From Longimicrobiales bacterium (GTDB lineage Bacteria > Gemmatimonadota > Gemmatimonadetes > Longimicrobiales > Gaopeijiaceae): a stretch of 64,000 nucleotides of DNA. Shown here in pieces: positions 21,104 through 29,521 of this stretch. A program made the position numbers and the translations under genes. Below the pieces are notes generated by a model. It worked only from the letters and a program-made list of their open reading frames with translations. It had not been told where the DNA came from and ran no database searches. Where the stretch lies: contig OX639991.1 in assembly GCA_951828585.1 (NCBI GenBank), forward strand, positions 3,380,576 through 3,444,575, in the 5' to 3' direction. Each line of letters opens with the position of its first letter. The first letter of the stretch is position 1.

Positions 21104-21895
21104 ATGAGCGAGCGAGGCACCCGGCTGGCGGCCTACCTGGACCAGCGGCGGCGCCTGGGGGAGCCGGGGATCGTGCCGGGCGGACTGGCGCCGGGCGAAT
21201 TGCTGGGGCTCCTTGCGACGGAGGCGGAGAGGAAAACTGGGGCGAAGAAGAAGGCCGAGGTGGGTGTAAGGGCGGTGGTGCGGGCCGCGACTCGGTCGCG
21301 TGCGGGATCGGAAGCGAAGCCGGTCCCTCCCCAACTTGGCACCGCCGACTACGAGGAACTGCGCGAGATAGCGCTGGCGTGCACGCGCTGCCGTCTCGCG
21401 GAGGGCCGCAAGACCGTCGTCTTCTCCGACGGCAACCCGGCCGGCCGCCTCATGGTGGTGGGGGAGGCGCCGGGGGCGGATGAGGATGCCACCGGTATTC
21501 CCTTCGTCGGCCAGGCCGGCAAGCTCCTGGACCTCATGCTGGCTTCCGTGGAGCTGTCGAGGCAGGAGTCGGTGTACGTCTGCAACGTGCTCAAGTGCCG
21601 TCCCCCGGGGAACCGCAATCCGCGGCCCGACGAGATCGAGGCCTGCGCTCCTCTGCTCAAGCGTCAGATCGAGCTGGTGGCTCCGGAGGTCCTGCTGGCA
21701 GTAGGTTTGTTCGCAGCGCAGTGGCTCACCGGATCCACCAAGGCGCTGGGCAAGCTCCGGGGCGAGGTGTACAGTTACCAGGGCGTCCCGCTGGTCGTCA
21801 CCTACCACCCCGCCGCGCTCCTGCGGAACCCGGGGTGGAGCCGCCTGGCTTGGGAGGATCTTCAGCTTATGTGTCAGATCATGGATAGTAAATGA
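21104..21895 (+). CDS. Uracil-DNA glycosylase, family 4 (Fe-S)
   Basis: A 263-residue enzyme that removes uracil from DNA. The catalytic domain starts near residue 80 with cluster cysteines in CTRCRLAEGR, then GEAPGADEDATGIPFVGQAG, KCRPPGNRNPRPDEIEAC (the remaining two cysteines) and the C-terminal TYHPAALLRNP. The first 75 residues are Lys/Arg/Ala-rich and variable, as often seen in this family. ATG 21104 lies 28 bp after coaBC. Confidence 0.92.
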   Translation: MSERGTRLAAYLDQRRRLGEPGIVPGGLAPGELLGLLATEAERKTGAKKKAEVGVRAVVRAATRSRAGSEAKPVPPQLGTADYEELREIALACTRCRLAEGRKTVVFSDGNPAGRLMVVGEAPGADEDATGIPFVGQAGKLLDLMLASVELSRQESVYVCNVLKCRPPGNRNPRPDEIEACAPLLKRQIELVAPEVLLAVGLFAAQWLTGSTKALGKLRGEVYSYQGVPLVVTYHPAALLRNPGWSRLAWEDLQLMCQIMDSK

Positions 21896-21971
21896 TTACA
21901 ATACAATATCTTGAAGGGTTGATGCGAAAGCACCTTATGAGGCGTGAGATTCGTGCCGGGCGGGCGGTCCA
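21896..21971 (+). other. AT-rich spacer before dnaB
   Basis: A sharply AT-rich tract (TGATTACAATACAATATCTTG from 21893) stands out in this GC-rich DNA and contains TACAAT, a good -10 hexamer. No matching -35 is clear. It may hold the dnaB promoter. Confidence 0.3.
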
Positions 21972-23375
21972 TTGAGCGAGCCCATTCCCATCCAGGTGCC
22001 GGTGGAGGGGGCGGAGTACGATCGTCAGCCGCCGTTCTCGCCGGAGGCGGAAGCTTCGGTGCTGGGAGGCATGCTCATCGACGGAAGCGCGGTCGCGATC
22101 GTCGTGGAGTTCGTGGACGACACCATGTTCTACCGGGAGGCGCACCGGCGCATCTTCCGGGCCATGGTGCGGCTCTTCGAACGCGGCAGCGTGCTGGACG
22201 TGGTCACCGTATCGGAGGCGCTCAAGGAGGGGGCCGAGCTCGAGAACGCGGGAGGGCTGGAGTATCTCGCTTCGCTCCTGGATGCCGTCCCCACCGCCGC
22301 CAACATCGAGTACCACGCACGTATCGTTCACGACAAGGCGATGCTGCGCCGGCTCATCGACGCGGCCCAGGCGATCGTGCGCGACGTCTACGAGCCCGGG
22401 AGCCGTCCCGTTGACGAGGTGCTTGACCAGGCCGAGCAGATCGTCTTTCGCGTCTCGGAATCGCGTAACCGCGAGGGGTTCGTCTGGATCAAGGAGGTGC
22501 TCTGGCCGACCTTCGAGCACATCGAGAAGCTGCAGGAGTCACAGGGGGGCATCTCCGGTGTTGCGACGGGATTCGCGGACCTGGATCGCATGACGACGGG
22601 CCTGCAGGCCGGAGATCTGGTGATCGTGGCGGGACGTCCGTCGATGGGGAAGACCTCGTTGGCCCTCAACGTGGCCCAGAACGCCGCGATCGAACACGGG
22701 GTGCCGGTTGCCATCTTCAGCCTCGAGATGTCGAAGGAACAGCTGGTGCAGCGTTTCCTTTGCGCCGAGGGACGCGTGGATGCCCTGAAGCTGCGCCGGG
22801 GTAGACTGGCGGCGGACGAATACCAGCGTCTTGCCCGCGCGGCCGCCCACCTGAATTCCGCCCCAATCTGGATCGACGACTCCGCGACCGGGAATGTGCT
22901 CGAGATGAAGGCCAAATCCCGGCGCCTCAAGGCCGACGCGAACTTGGGGCTGATCGTTGTCGACTACATCCAGCTCATGTCCGGATCCACCCGCACGGAC
23001 AGCCGCGTGCAGGAGGTCTCCGAGATCTCCAGGGGACTGAAGGCGCTGGCGCGGGAGTTGGAGGTGCCGGTGATCGCACTGAGCCAGCTCAGCCGGGCGC
23101 CCGAGCAGCGTCCCGACCGGCGGCCCCAGCTCTCGGACCTGAGGGAGAGCGGGGCGATCGAACAAGACGCCGACCTGGTCATGTTCCTCTACCGGCCGGA
23201 GTACTACTACGGACCCACCGACAAGGACGGCAAGTCGCTGGAGGGTGCGGCGGAGCTGCTGGTGGCCAAGCAGAGGAACGGTCCCACGGGCAAGCTCGAC
23301 CTGTACTTCCACAAGGTCTATACCCGCTTCGACTCGGTCGCGCGGGACCCGGAGCCGTCCGAAGCGGCGGTGTGA
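21972..23375 (+). CDS. dnaB: Replicative DNA helicase DnaB
   Basis: The hexameric helicase that unwinds DNA at the replication fork, 467 residues. The N-terminal primase-interacting domain (PPFSPEAEASVLGGML) is followed by a RecA-like ATPase core with Walker A GRPSMGKTS near residue 220, FSLEMSKEQL, Walker B LGLIVVDYIQLM, and SQLSRAPEQR with SDLRESGAIEQDADLV. No intein is present. Similarity begins near the TTG at 21972, which I take as start; no ATG is closer. Confidence 0.95.
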   Translation: MSEPIPIQVPVEGAEYDRQPPFSPEAEASVLGGMLIDGSAVAIVVEFVDDTMFYREAHRRIFRAMVRLFERGSVLDVVTVSEALKEGAELENAGGLEYLASLLDAVPTAANIEYHARIVHDKAMLRRLIDAAQAIVRDVYEPGSRPVDEVLDQAEQIVFRVSESRNREGFVWIKEVLWPTFEHIEKLQESQGGISGVATGFADLDRMTTGLQAGDLVIVAGRPSMGKTSLALNVAQNAAIEHGVPVAIFSLEMSKEQLVQRFLCAEGRVDALKLRRGRLAADEYQRLARAAAHLNSAPIWIDDSATGNVLEMKAKSRRLKADANLGLIVVDYIQLMSGSTRTDSRVQEVSEISRGLKALARELEVPVIALSQLSRAPEQRPDRRPQLSDLRESGAIEQDADLVMFLYRPEYYYGPTDKDGKSLEGAAELLVAKQRNGPTGKLDLYFHKVYTRFDSVARDPEPSEAAV

Positions 23376-23438
23376 GCGGGGAGGGTCCTCGGCAATGTGT
23401 ACCGCGTGGCCCGCGCTCCGGGAAGCCGGGGTGTGAGC

Positions 23439-24107
23439 ATGAAGGTCGCGGTGCTCGTGCCGGCGGCGGGAGTCGGGCGGCGCATGGGGGGAGTGCGCAA
23501 ACCCTTCGTCGAGGTGGCGGGACGATCGATCCTGGATTGGGCCCTTTCGCGCTTTCTCGACCGGGACGATGTGGTCGAGGTGGTGGTGGCGCTGGGGGGT
23601 GGTGACGCGGGAGGCATCGCGGGCGAGGATCCGCGCATTCGCGTGGTCGAGGGCGGCGACAGCCGTTTCGGTTCGGTGGCAAGCGCCTTCGACCGGGTGG
23701 AGTCGCCGGCCACGGTGATCGCGGTGCACGACGGCGCCCGCCCGTTCCCCCCGGCGGCCGTGATCGACGCGTGCATCCGGCTGGCCGCGTCCGGATGGGG
23801 GGCGGTGGCGGGGATCGGGGCCGTGGATACCGTCAAGCGGACCGATAACGCGGGAAGAATCGTGGCGACGCCGCCGCGTGACGTCCTCTGGTGCGCGCAG
23901 ACCCCGCAGGTCTTCCCGCGGGACGTCTTCGCGCGCGCCGTCGCGCACTGTCGCGCTGCCGGGATCGAGCCCACCGACGACGCCGCCATGGTGGAGAAAC
24001 TGGGCGAAGAAGTCCGGATGGTGCCCTCGTCCGCGACCAACCTGAAGATCACGCGCCCCGAAGACCTCGTCGTGGCCGAGACGTATCTCGCGCAGGGACT
24101 TGTGTGA
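23439..24107 (+). CDS. ispD: 2-C-methyl-D-erythritol 4-phosphate cytidylyltransferase
   Basis: The third enzyme of the non-mevalonate isoprenoid pathway, making CDP-ME from MEP and CTP. The 222-residue protein shows VPAAGVGRRMGGVRKPF (nucleotide loop), VHDGARPF, DTVKR, QTPQVFPRDVF and TDDAAMVEKLG. ATG 23439 suits the MKVAVLVPAAG start; a GTG six bases earlier is possible. Its stop overlaps tsaC (GTGA). Confidence 0.94.
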   Translation: MKVAVLVPAAGVGRRMGGVRKPFVEVAGRSILDWALSRFLDRDDVVEVVVALGGGDAGGIAGEDPRIRVVEGGDSRFGSVASAFDRVESPATVIAVHDGARPFPPAAVIDACIRLAASGWGAVAGIGAVDTVKRTDNAGRIVATPPRDVLWCAQTPQVFPRDVFARAVAHCRAAGIEPTDDAAMVEKLGEEVRMVPSSATNLKITRPEDLVVAETYLAQGLV

Positions 24108-24760
24108 CTTCGTACGAGGGGCCGCTGCGTGAGGCGCGCCGGCATCTGGAGGCAGGTGAACTCGTCATTCACCCGACCGAGGCGGTGTACGGACTCGGCG
24201 GATTCGTGGAAGACGGCCCGCTGGCGCGGCTGCGCGGCCTGAAGAATCGGCCGGCCGGCGGGTTCGTCGTGCTGATCCCCTCGGCGCGGAACGTCGCGGA
24301 CCTCCTCGATTCGGAGGGGAGTGCCCTCGCGCGTGCTTTCTGGCCCGGTCCCCTCACCCTGGTTCTCGACGATCCCGGGGACCGCTTTCATCCGGGCGCG
24401 AAGGCCCCCGATGGATCCGTCGCGGTGCGTGTTCCCGGACACCCTCTCACCCTGCGGCTGCTGCGCGATACGGGGCGTCCCATGACCTCCACCTCGGCGA
24501 ACCGGCCGGGGGCGCCTCCGGCCGTGACCGCACGGGGTGCCCGTGAGGCAGCGGTCTCGCTCGGAACGGAGCCGTTCGCGCTCGACGCGGGACCCCTTCC
24601 GGGGGGCGCCGCATCCACTCTGGTACGTCTGGGTGAAAGTTGTCCCATTTTGATACGTCAGGGCCCGCTCGACCTGCTAGAATTGAACGAAGTCCTGCGC
24701 CTGCCGCTCTCCGTGCCGCCCGGCGGCGGAAGGGGTCGCGAGGGCGGTGAGGGCAACTAG
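24104..24760 (+). CDS. tsaC: L-threonylcarbamoyladenylate synthase (Sua5/YrdC family)
   Basis: It makes threonylcarbamoyl-AMP from threonine, bicarbonate and ATP for the t6A37 tRNA modification. The 218-residue protein has HPTEAVYGLGG, RLRGLKNRPAGGFVVLI (the family KxR motif appears as KNR), FWPGPLTLVL, VAVRVPGHPL and TSTSANRPGAPP. It lacks the long C-terminal domain of Sua5, so it is the short type. Start GTG 24104 overlaps the ispD stop. Confidence 0.9.
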   Translation: MTSYEGPLREARRHLEAGELVIHPTEAVYGLGGFVEDGPLARLRGLKNRPAGGFVVLIPSARNVADLLDSEGSALARAFWPGPLTLVLDDPGDRFHPGAKAPDGSVAVRVPGHPLTLRLLRDTGRPMTSTSANRPGAPPAVTARGAREAAVSLGTEPFALDAGPLPGGAASTLVRLGESCPILIRQGPLDLLELNEVLRLPLSVPPGGGRGREGGEGN

Positions 24761-24822
24761 CGGTCCCCGTCGCGAGCACCGGGAGCACGCGCCGGGGTCG
24801 GCAAACCGATTCGAGAGGCCTC

Positions 24823-25278
24823 TTGCACATCCTGTTCGTATGCACGGGCAACACCTGCCGTTCGCCGATGGCCGAGGTGATCGCGGGGCGGACCATCGCC
24901 GAACGCGCGATCACGGGAGTGACCGTGGGCTCGGCGGGGGCGGCCGCGCACGACGGGGCGCCCGCCAGCACGGGCGCGCGAAGGGTGGCGGCCGAGGCGG
25001 GGTTGGACCTTGAGCCGCACCGGAGCACGATGCTTGCGGAAGCGGTCGTGGCCACCGCCGACCTGGTCCTCTGCATGGACGAATTCCACCTGTGGCGGGC
25101 ATTGGAGCTCGGGGGTGGCGACAGTTGCCGCCTCCTGACCGAGATGGCGGGTGAGAGCGGCGGAGTCGCGGACCCCTTCGGGGGCTCGGACGATGTCTAT
25201 CGGGAGACCTTCAACGAGCTGAGGCGGCTGGTCGAGGCGGTGGTGGAACGAGCCGTCGCGGGGGAGCAAGAGGGATGA
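24823..25278 (+). CDS. Low-molecular-weight protein tyrosine/arginine phosphatase
   Basis: A 151-residue protein with the CX5R phosphatase loop VCTGNTCRSPMAE at the N-terminus and the aspartate general acid in VADPFGGSDDVYRET. This suits LMW-PTP or the McsB-opposing arginine phosphatase (YwlE) type; the Thr in the loop (CTGNTCR) is the feature associated with arginine phosphatases. It starts at TTG 24823. YwlE-like genes often follow Sua5 genes, as here. Confidence 0.87.
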   Translation: MHILFVCTGNTCRSPMAEVIAGRTIAERAITGVTVGSAGAAAHDGAPASTGARRVAAEAGLDLEPHRSTMLAEAVVATADLVLCMDEFHLWRALELGGGDSCRLLTEMAGESGGVADPFGGSDDVYRETFNELRRLVEAVVERAVAGEQEG

Positions 25279-25333
25279 AGACGGGCCTAAACAGAGTGCG
25301 AAGACGGGTAAGACGGTCATCTTACGCCCAAGC

Positions 25334-26164
25334 GTGCGCGCTGTGACCGCGCGCGGACCGAACCGTCCCGCGATGTACGCGGTCCTGGGCGATCCGGTGG
25401 CACAAAGCCTGTCGCCCGCAATCCACAACGCGGTGTTCCGGGCCACGGGCCGGGATGCGTCCTACATCGCCCGCCGGGTGACCGCCGGGGAGTGCGGGAC
25501 GGTGCTTCGCAGCCTGGCGCTGAACGGGGGGGGAGGCAACGTCACCGTGCCGTACAAGGAGCACGTTCTGCCTTTCCTGGATCGCCGCGCGCATGCCGTC
25601 GAGGCGACCGGAGCGTGCAACACCTTCTGGGCCCGGGACGGAGAGGTCTGGGGAGACAACACGGACGTGGAGGGATTCCTGGGGGTGTGGGAGGGGATGG
25701 TGGCGGAGCTCGGGGAAGGCCTGAGCGTATTGGTGCTAGGCGCGGGAGGGGCGGCGAGGGCGGTGTTGTTTGCCTTGCCGGGTGCGCCGGAGGTGGCCCG
25801 CGTGCGGTTGTGGAACCGAAGTGGAGACAGGGCGCGGAACCTGGTGGGGCGGTTCGGAGATTCGCGCCTCTCGCGGATCGAAGATTGGCGCGGGGAGTCG
25901 CCCGATGTGGTGGTCAACGCCACCTCCGTCGGGCTCAACGGGGGCGCTGCCCCCATCGATTTGCGCGGACTGGCCGCCCTTCCGCGAGGTGTGATCGACC
26001 TGGTGTACGGAAAGGAGCCAACGCCGCTCTGCCGTCAGGCGGCCGAACTGGACATTCCGGCCCGCGACGGGCGTGAGATGCTGGTGCTGCAGGCGGAGGC
26101 GTCCCATGCGCGATGGTTCGGGAGGGCGCCGCCGCGGGGGGTGATGGCAGGAGCACTCGAATGA
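25334..26164 (+). CDS. aroE: Shikimate dehydrogenase
   Basis: It reduces 3-dehydroshikimate to shikimate with NADPH. The protein shows YAVLGDPVAQSLSPAIHN (shikimate-binding serines), NVTVPYKEHVLPFLD (catalytic lysine), GACNTFW, DNTDVEGFL, the dinucleotide loop LVLGAGGAARAVLFAL, WNRSGDRA (phosphate-binding NRS), NATSVGL and DLVYGKEPTPL. At 276 residues it is normal. GTG 25334 gives the longest form; ATG 25373 is the more homology-like start. It overlaps comF by ATGA. Confidence 0.93.
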   Translation: MRAVTARGPNRPAMYAVLGDPVAQSLSPAIHNAVFRATGRDASYIARRVTAGECGTVLRSLALNGGGGNVTVPYKEHVLPFLDRRAHAVEATGACNTFWARDGEVWGDNTDVEGFLGVWEGMVAELGEGLSVLVLGAGGAARAVLFALPGAPEVARVRLWNRSGDRARNLVGRFGDSRLSRIEDWRGESPDVVVNATSVGLNGGAAPIDLRGLAALPRGVIDLVYGKEPTPLCRQAAELDIPARDGREMLVLQAEASHARWFGRAPPRGVMAGALE

Positions 26165-26934
26165 CTGCGGCGGGGCGTTTCGGTACGAGGTGGGGTGGGG
26201 TGGTGGCGGGGTGGGTGAACTTCCTGCTCCCGCCGGCGTGCGCCGGCTGCGGCGGGTCGGCCGGCGAGGAGGTTCGGGCCGGCGAAGGGCCGGTGTGCCG
26301 CAACTGCCGCCTGAGGCTGCCGCGCGTGCCGCTTCCGGTGTGTACCCGTTGCGGGGCGCCGCTGGGGACCGGCATGGCTCCGTCCTGTCTGGAATGCGAG
26401 GACTGGCCCGAACTGCTGGCCAGCGCCTATGCGGCCAGCCTCCTGGAGTCTCCGGCGCGGGAGCTGGTGCACGCGCTCAAGTACCAGGGTTGGCGGGGCG
26501 CCGGCGGCTTCATGGGGACGGAGATGGCGCGCCGGGCCGGGGATCAGGTCCTGAAGGCGCACTGCGTCGTCCCGGTTCCCACCTCCCGGCACAACCTTCG
26601 CCGCCGCGGCTACAACCAGGCCGAGGTGATTGCCGCCGCCCTGGCCGCAGAGTTGGGCAAGCCGCTCCTGGACTGTCTGGAGCGGCTCACCCAGAAGGGC
26701 ACCCAAACCGCCTTGAATCCCATGCAGCGGCGGGCTAACGTCAGTGGCGCGTTCGCGGTGGTGGAGGGGTTCGCGGACAGGCTGGCGGGTCGCCGGCTGC
26801 TCCTGGTGGACGATGTGATCACCACGGGCGCCACGATCGTGGCAGCGGCCCGGGCCCTCGGCTCCGGCAGTCCGCAGTCCGTCACCGCGTACGCATTTTC
26901 ACGCACAGTCCCGATTTCCCTCGATTCCACCTGA
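26161..26934 (+). CDS. comF: ComF-family phosphoribosyltransferase-like protein
   Basis: 257 residues. The N-terminal double zinc ribbon has CAGCGG...CRNC and CTRCGAPL...CLEC. The C-terminal phosphoribosyltransferase domain has [20 protein letters not shown] and the PRPP loop [13 protein letters not shown]. ComF proteins take part in DNA uptake and single-strand handling in competent bacteria, but many are orphan. The ATG overlaps the aroE stop. Confidence 0.87.
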   Translation: MTAAGRFGTRWGGVVAGWVNFLLPPACAGCGGSAGEEVRAGEGPVCRNCRLRLPRVPLPVCTRCGAPLGTGMAPSCLECEDWPELLASAYAASLLESPARELVHALKYQGWRGAGGFMGTEMARRAGDQVLKAHCVVPVPTSRHNLRRRGYNQAEVIAAALAAELGKPLLDCLERLTQKGTQTALNPMQRRANVSGAFAVVEGFADRLAGRRLLLVDDVITTGATIVAAARALGSGSPQSVTAYAFSRTVPISLDST

Positions 26935-26969
26935 AGCGGCGCGGACGCGCTGCGGGAGTTCCACCCCAC

Positions 26970-27983
26970 ATGTCCATCAGAGTCGCGATCAACGGCTTCG
27001 GCCGCATCGGCAGGAACGTCCTGAGATCCGCGAAGGAGTCGGGGAAGAGCAGTCTCGACTTCGTTGCCGTCAACGACCTCACGGACAGCAGGACGCTCGC
27101 CCACCTGCTGAAGTATGACTCCGTCCACGGGTCCTACCCGGGTACGGTGGAAGTTTCCGAGGGCGGGCTGGTTGTCGACGGAGACGAAATCCTGGTTCTC
27201 TCGGAGCACGACCCGGCCAGACTTCCCTGGAAGGAGCTGGGGGTCGACGTGGTGGTCGAATCCACAGGGATCTTCAGGAGCCGGGAACTGGCCTCGAAGC
27301 ACCTGGAAGCAGGGGCCCGCAAGGTGGTCATTTCGGCGCCGGCCAAGGACGAGGACATCACCGTGGTGCTGGGGGTCAACCACGAACTCTACGACCCCGA
27401 AAATCATCACCTGATCTCGAACGCCAGTTGCACGACGAATTGCCTGGCGCCGGTGGCCAAGGTGCTGTTGGAGGAGTTCGGCATCGTGCGCGGCCTCATG
27501 ACCACGATCCACGCCTACACGGCGGGACAGGCGGTGCTGGACGGGCCTCACAAGGACCTCCGCCGGGCCCGCGCGGCCGCGGTCAGCATGATTCCCACCA
27601 CCACGGGAGCGGCCCGGGCGATTTCCCTGGTCCTGCCCGAACTGGAGGGCAAACTGGACGGCATGGCCATCCGGGTGCCGACCCCCGACGTGTCGCTTGT
27701 GGACCTGGTCGCGGAACTCGAGGAGGATGTGAGCGAAAAGGAGGTCAACGACGCTCTGCGCGCCGCGGCCTCCACCCATCTGGCGGGCATCCTCAGGGTC
27801 GAGGAGGCGCCACTGGTCTCGGTGGACTTCACCGGCGAGTCCGCCAGCTCGGTGGTGGACGCGCCCAGCACCGCGGTCATGGGCCGGCGCCTGGTGAAGG
27901 TGCTTGCGTGGTACGACAACGAGTGGGGATATTCATCCAGGGTGGTCGACCTCGTCGAGTACGTGGGCGAACGACTGGGGTGA
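26970..27983 (+). CDS. gap: Glyceraldehyde-3-phosphate dehydrogenase
   Basis: The glycolytic enzyme that forms 1,3-bisphosphoglycerate, 337 residues. It has [11 protein letters not shown] (NAD loop), the catalytic [42 protein letters not shown], and the C-terminal [15 protein letters not shown]. All catalytic residues (Cys of SCTTN, His of the IHAYT block) are present. The residue after the cofactor loop, VAVND, suits NAD preference. pgk and tpiA follow after two intervening genes. Confidence 0.97.
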   Translation: MSIRVAINGFGRIGRNVLRSAKESGKSSLDFVAVNDLTDSRTLAHLLKYDSVHGSYPGTVEVSEGGLVVDGDEILVLSEHDPARLPWKELGVDVVVESTGIFRSRELASKHLEAGARKVVISAPAKDEDITVVLGVNHELYDPENHHLISNASCTTNCLAPVAKVLLEEFGIVRGLMTTIHAYTAGQAVLDGPHKDLRRARAAAVSMIPTTTGAARAISLVLPELEGKLDGMAIRVPTPDVSLVDLVAELEEDVSEKEVNDALRAAASTHLAGILRVEEAPLVSVDFTGESASSVVDAPSTAVMGRRLVKVLAWYDNEWGYSSRVVDLVEYVGERLG

Positions 27984-28015
27984 CGGGCCCGGTGCCCGCC
28001 GGGGCAGGTTGGCCT

Positions 28016-28041
28016 TGTAAGCCGCTCACGGCGGCAACGTA
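28016..28041 (+). promoter_or_regulatory. Possible ECF-type promoter
   Basis: TGTAAG at 28016-28021 and CGTA at 28038-28041 are separated by 16 bp, the layout of ECF sigma promoters (compare TGAAAC-N16-CGTA of SigW-type factors). It lies immediately before the ECF sigma gene, so autoregulation is plausible. The predicted start would leave a leader of only a few bases. Confidence 0.35.
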
Positions 28042-28053
28042 TTGGGGATAACG

Positions 28054-28668
28054 ATGATGAGCCCTGCAGAGACGAGCACTCAGCGACGGTCCGACCGCCC
28101 TCGGCCCCGGTCCCGCGAACGTGAAACGGTCGCCCGGCCGGCGGATCTCCCTCCCGATTTCGAAGCCTGGTTCCGGGACTACCGCGAGTCGGTCTATCGA
28201 TACGTGCGCTTCCGGGTCCCCACCCGCGAAGTCGCCGAAGACGTCACCTCCGAGGTCTTTCTTAAGGCGTTGCGCGCGCTCGGGCGGTACGACCCCAAGC
28301 GATCCGCGCCCCGTACCTGGCTGCTCCGGATCGCACGCAACGCGGTTACCGACTACCTCCGCTCGCTGCGACGCAAAGGTTCCCTTCACATCTCCCTGGA
28401 CCGGGTACCCGACCTGGTCTCGCGGGGGCCGTCCCAGGAAGAACGGCTTCTCCGGGAGGAACAGTTGCGAAGGCTCTTCAACGCGGCCGCGACCTTGCGG
28501 CCCGCCGACCAGGAAATCCTGTCGCTCCGCTACGGGGTCGGGCTGGGCAACACGGAGATCGCCGAGGCGTTGAAGATCACCTCCAACGCGGTAGCGGTGC
28601 GAATTCACCGCGCGGTCACCAGGCTGAAGGCGGCCGTCGCCGAAGACGGTGCCGGGGGCGGCCGATGA
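28054..28668 (+). CDS. ECF RNA polymerase sigma factor
   Basis: A 204-residue sigma-70-family protein with only regions 2 and 4. Region 2 (about 45-115) has FRDYRESVYRYVRFRVPTRE, VAEDVTSEVFLKALRAL and RTWLLRIARNAVTDYLR. Region 4 (about 145-200) has LRPADQEILSLRYGVGLGNT and EIAEALKITSNAVAVRIHRA. A basic 35-residue N-terminus precedes them. ATG 28054 or 28057 starts the gene. It overlaps the next gene by ATGA, the usual layout with a cognate anti-sigma factor. It lies inside a glycolytic cluster between gap and pgk. Confidence 0.93.
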   Translation: MMSPAETSTQRRSDRPRPRSRERETVARPADLPPDFEAWFRDYRESVYRYVRFRVPTREVAEDVTSEVFLKALRALGRYDPKRSAPRTWLLRIARNAVTDYLRSLRRKGSLHISLDRVPDLVSRGPSQEERLLREEQLRRLFNAAATLRPADQEILSLRYGVGLGNTEIAEALKITSNAVAVRIHRAVTRLKAAVAEDGAGGGR

Positions 28669-29498
28669 AGCGCCGTCGTGACGACACCCGAAGTGGCGTG
28701 GAATCGCCGAAATCCGGACAGGCGCCTTCGGCCGATCTGGCGGGGCTGGATCGTGACCTCCGAGCCCTGTCGATCGAGGAGCGGTCCTCGTTCGAGCCCG
28801 AGTTGCGGGCCGAGCTGGCAGCCGAGTACGCGCGCATGCAGTCCGCCGGCCCGTCACGCTCCAGAGGCGCCCGCAGGGGGTTTCTCGCGGCTGCCGCCGT
28901 GGTTGTGCTGATGGTTGGCGCATGGCTGGTCCCGCCGGCCCGGGCTTCCCTTGCGCGGTTGCTCCAATCGTCGCCGGAAGTCGAGCCCGCTTCCGTCGAA
29001 CCCCTGCCCGAGGTATTGCCGCCGGTACCGACGGCGATGCCGGTGGTTGAGGAGTTGCCCGTACTGGAAGATCTGCGCCTGGACCCTGAACCGGAGCCCC
29101 TGCCGCTGCCCCGGATCGATTTCGCGCTGGACAGCGCCCCACCCCCACTCCCCCCGACGCTGCCATCCCTTGTGGACCGCAACCTTGCTCGTCGCATCGT
29201 GACCGACGAGTACCCGGTGGGGTTGCAGGAGAGGGGTATCGGAGGCGTGGTGCGCGTGCTGCTCTGGGTGCGTCCCGACGGACTTCCGGAGACGCCCGCG
29301 GTGCGGGTTTCGTCCGGCAGACCCGAACTCGATTCGGCTGCGCTGAGGGCGACCCTCTCCTTCCGGTTCCTGGCGGCGACCCGTGCGGGACAGAAAGTCG
29401 GGACCTGGGTCGAGTTTTCGATCCGGTTCGAGCCTGATTCGGAGGGGTCCCAACCCGATCCCGTGTATCAGGCCGTTGAGATCTCCCTGGGCAACTAA
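28665..29498 (+). CDS. Membrane protein fusing an anti-sigma-like N-terminus to a TonB C-terminal domain
   Basis: 277 residues. The cytoplasmic part (1-70) is charged and helical without the HxxxCxxC zinc motif. One transmembrane helix follows (73-90, GFLAAAAVVVLMVGAWLVP). A Pro/Glu/Val-rich periplasmic linker (about 103-165) leads to a TonB-type domain (about 175-265: GGVVRVLLWVRPDGLPETPAV, LDSAALRATLSFRFLAA). The ATGA overlap with the sigma gene suggests it holds the sigma factor at the membrane. Whether the TonB domain contacts outer-membrane receptors, and so relays a signal, is inference. Confidence 0.75.
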   Translation: MKRRRDDTRSGVESPKSGQAPSADLAGLDRDLRALSIEERSSFEPELRAELAAEYARMQSAGPSRSRGARRGFLAAAAVVVLMVGAWLVPPARASLARLLQSSPEVEPASVEPLPEVLPPVPTAMPVVEELPVLEDLRLDPEPEPLPLPRIDFALDSAPPPLPPTLPSLVDRNLARRIVTDEYPVGLQERGIGGVVRVLLWVRPDGLPETPAVRVSSGRPELDSAALRATLSFRFLAATRAGQKVGTWVEFSIRFEPDSEGSQPDPVYQAVEISLGN

Positions 29499-29521
29499 CC
29501 CCGCACACTGCGAGGCCGCGC

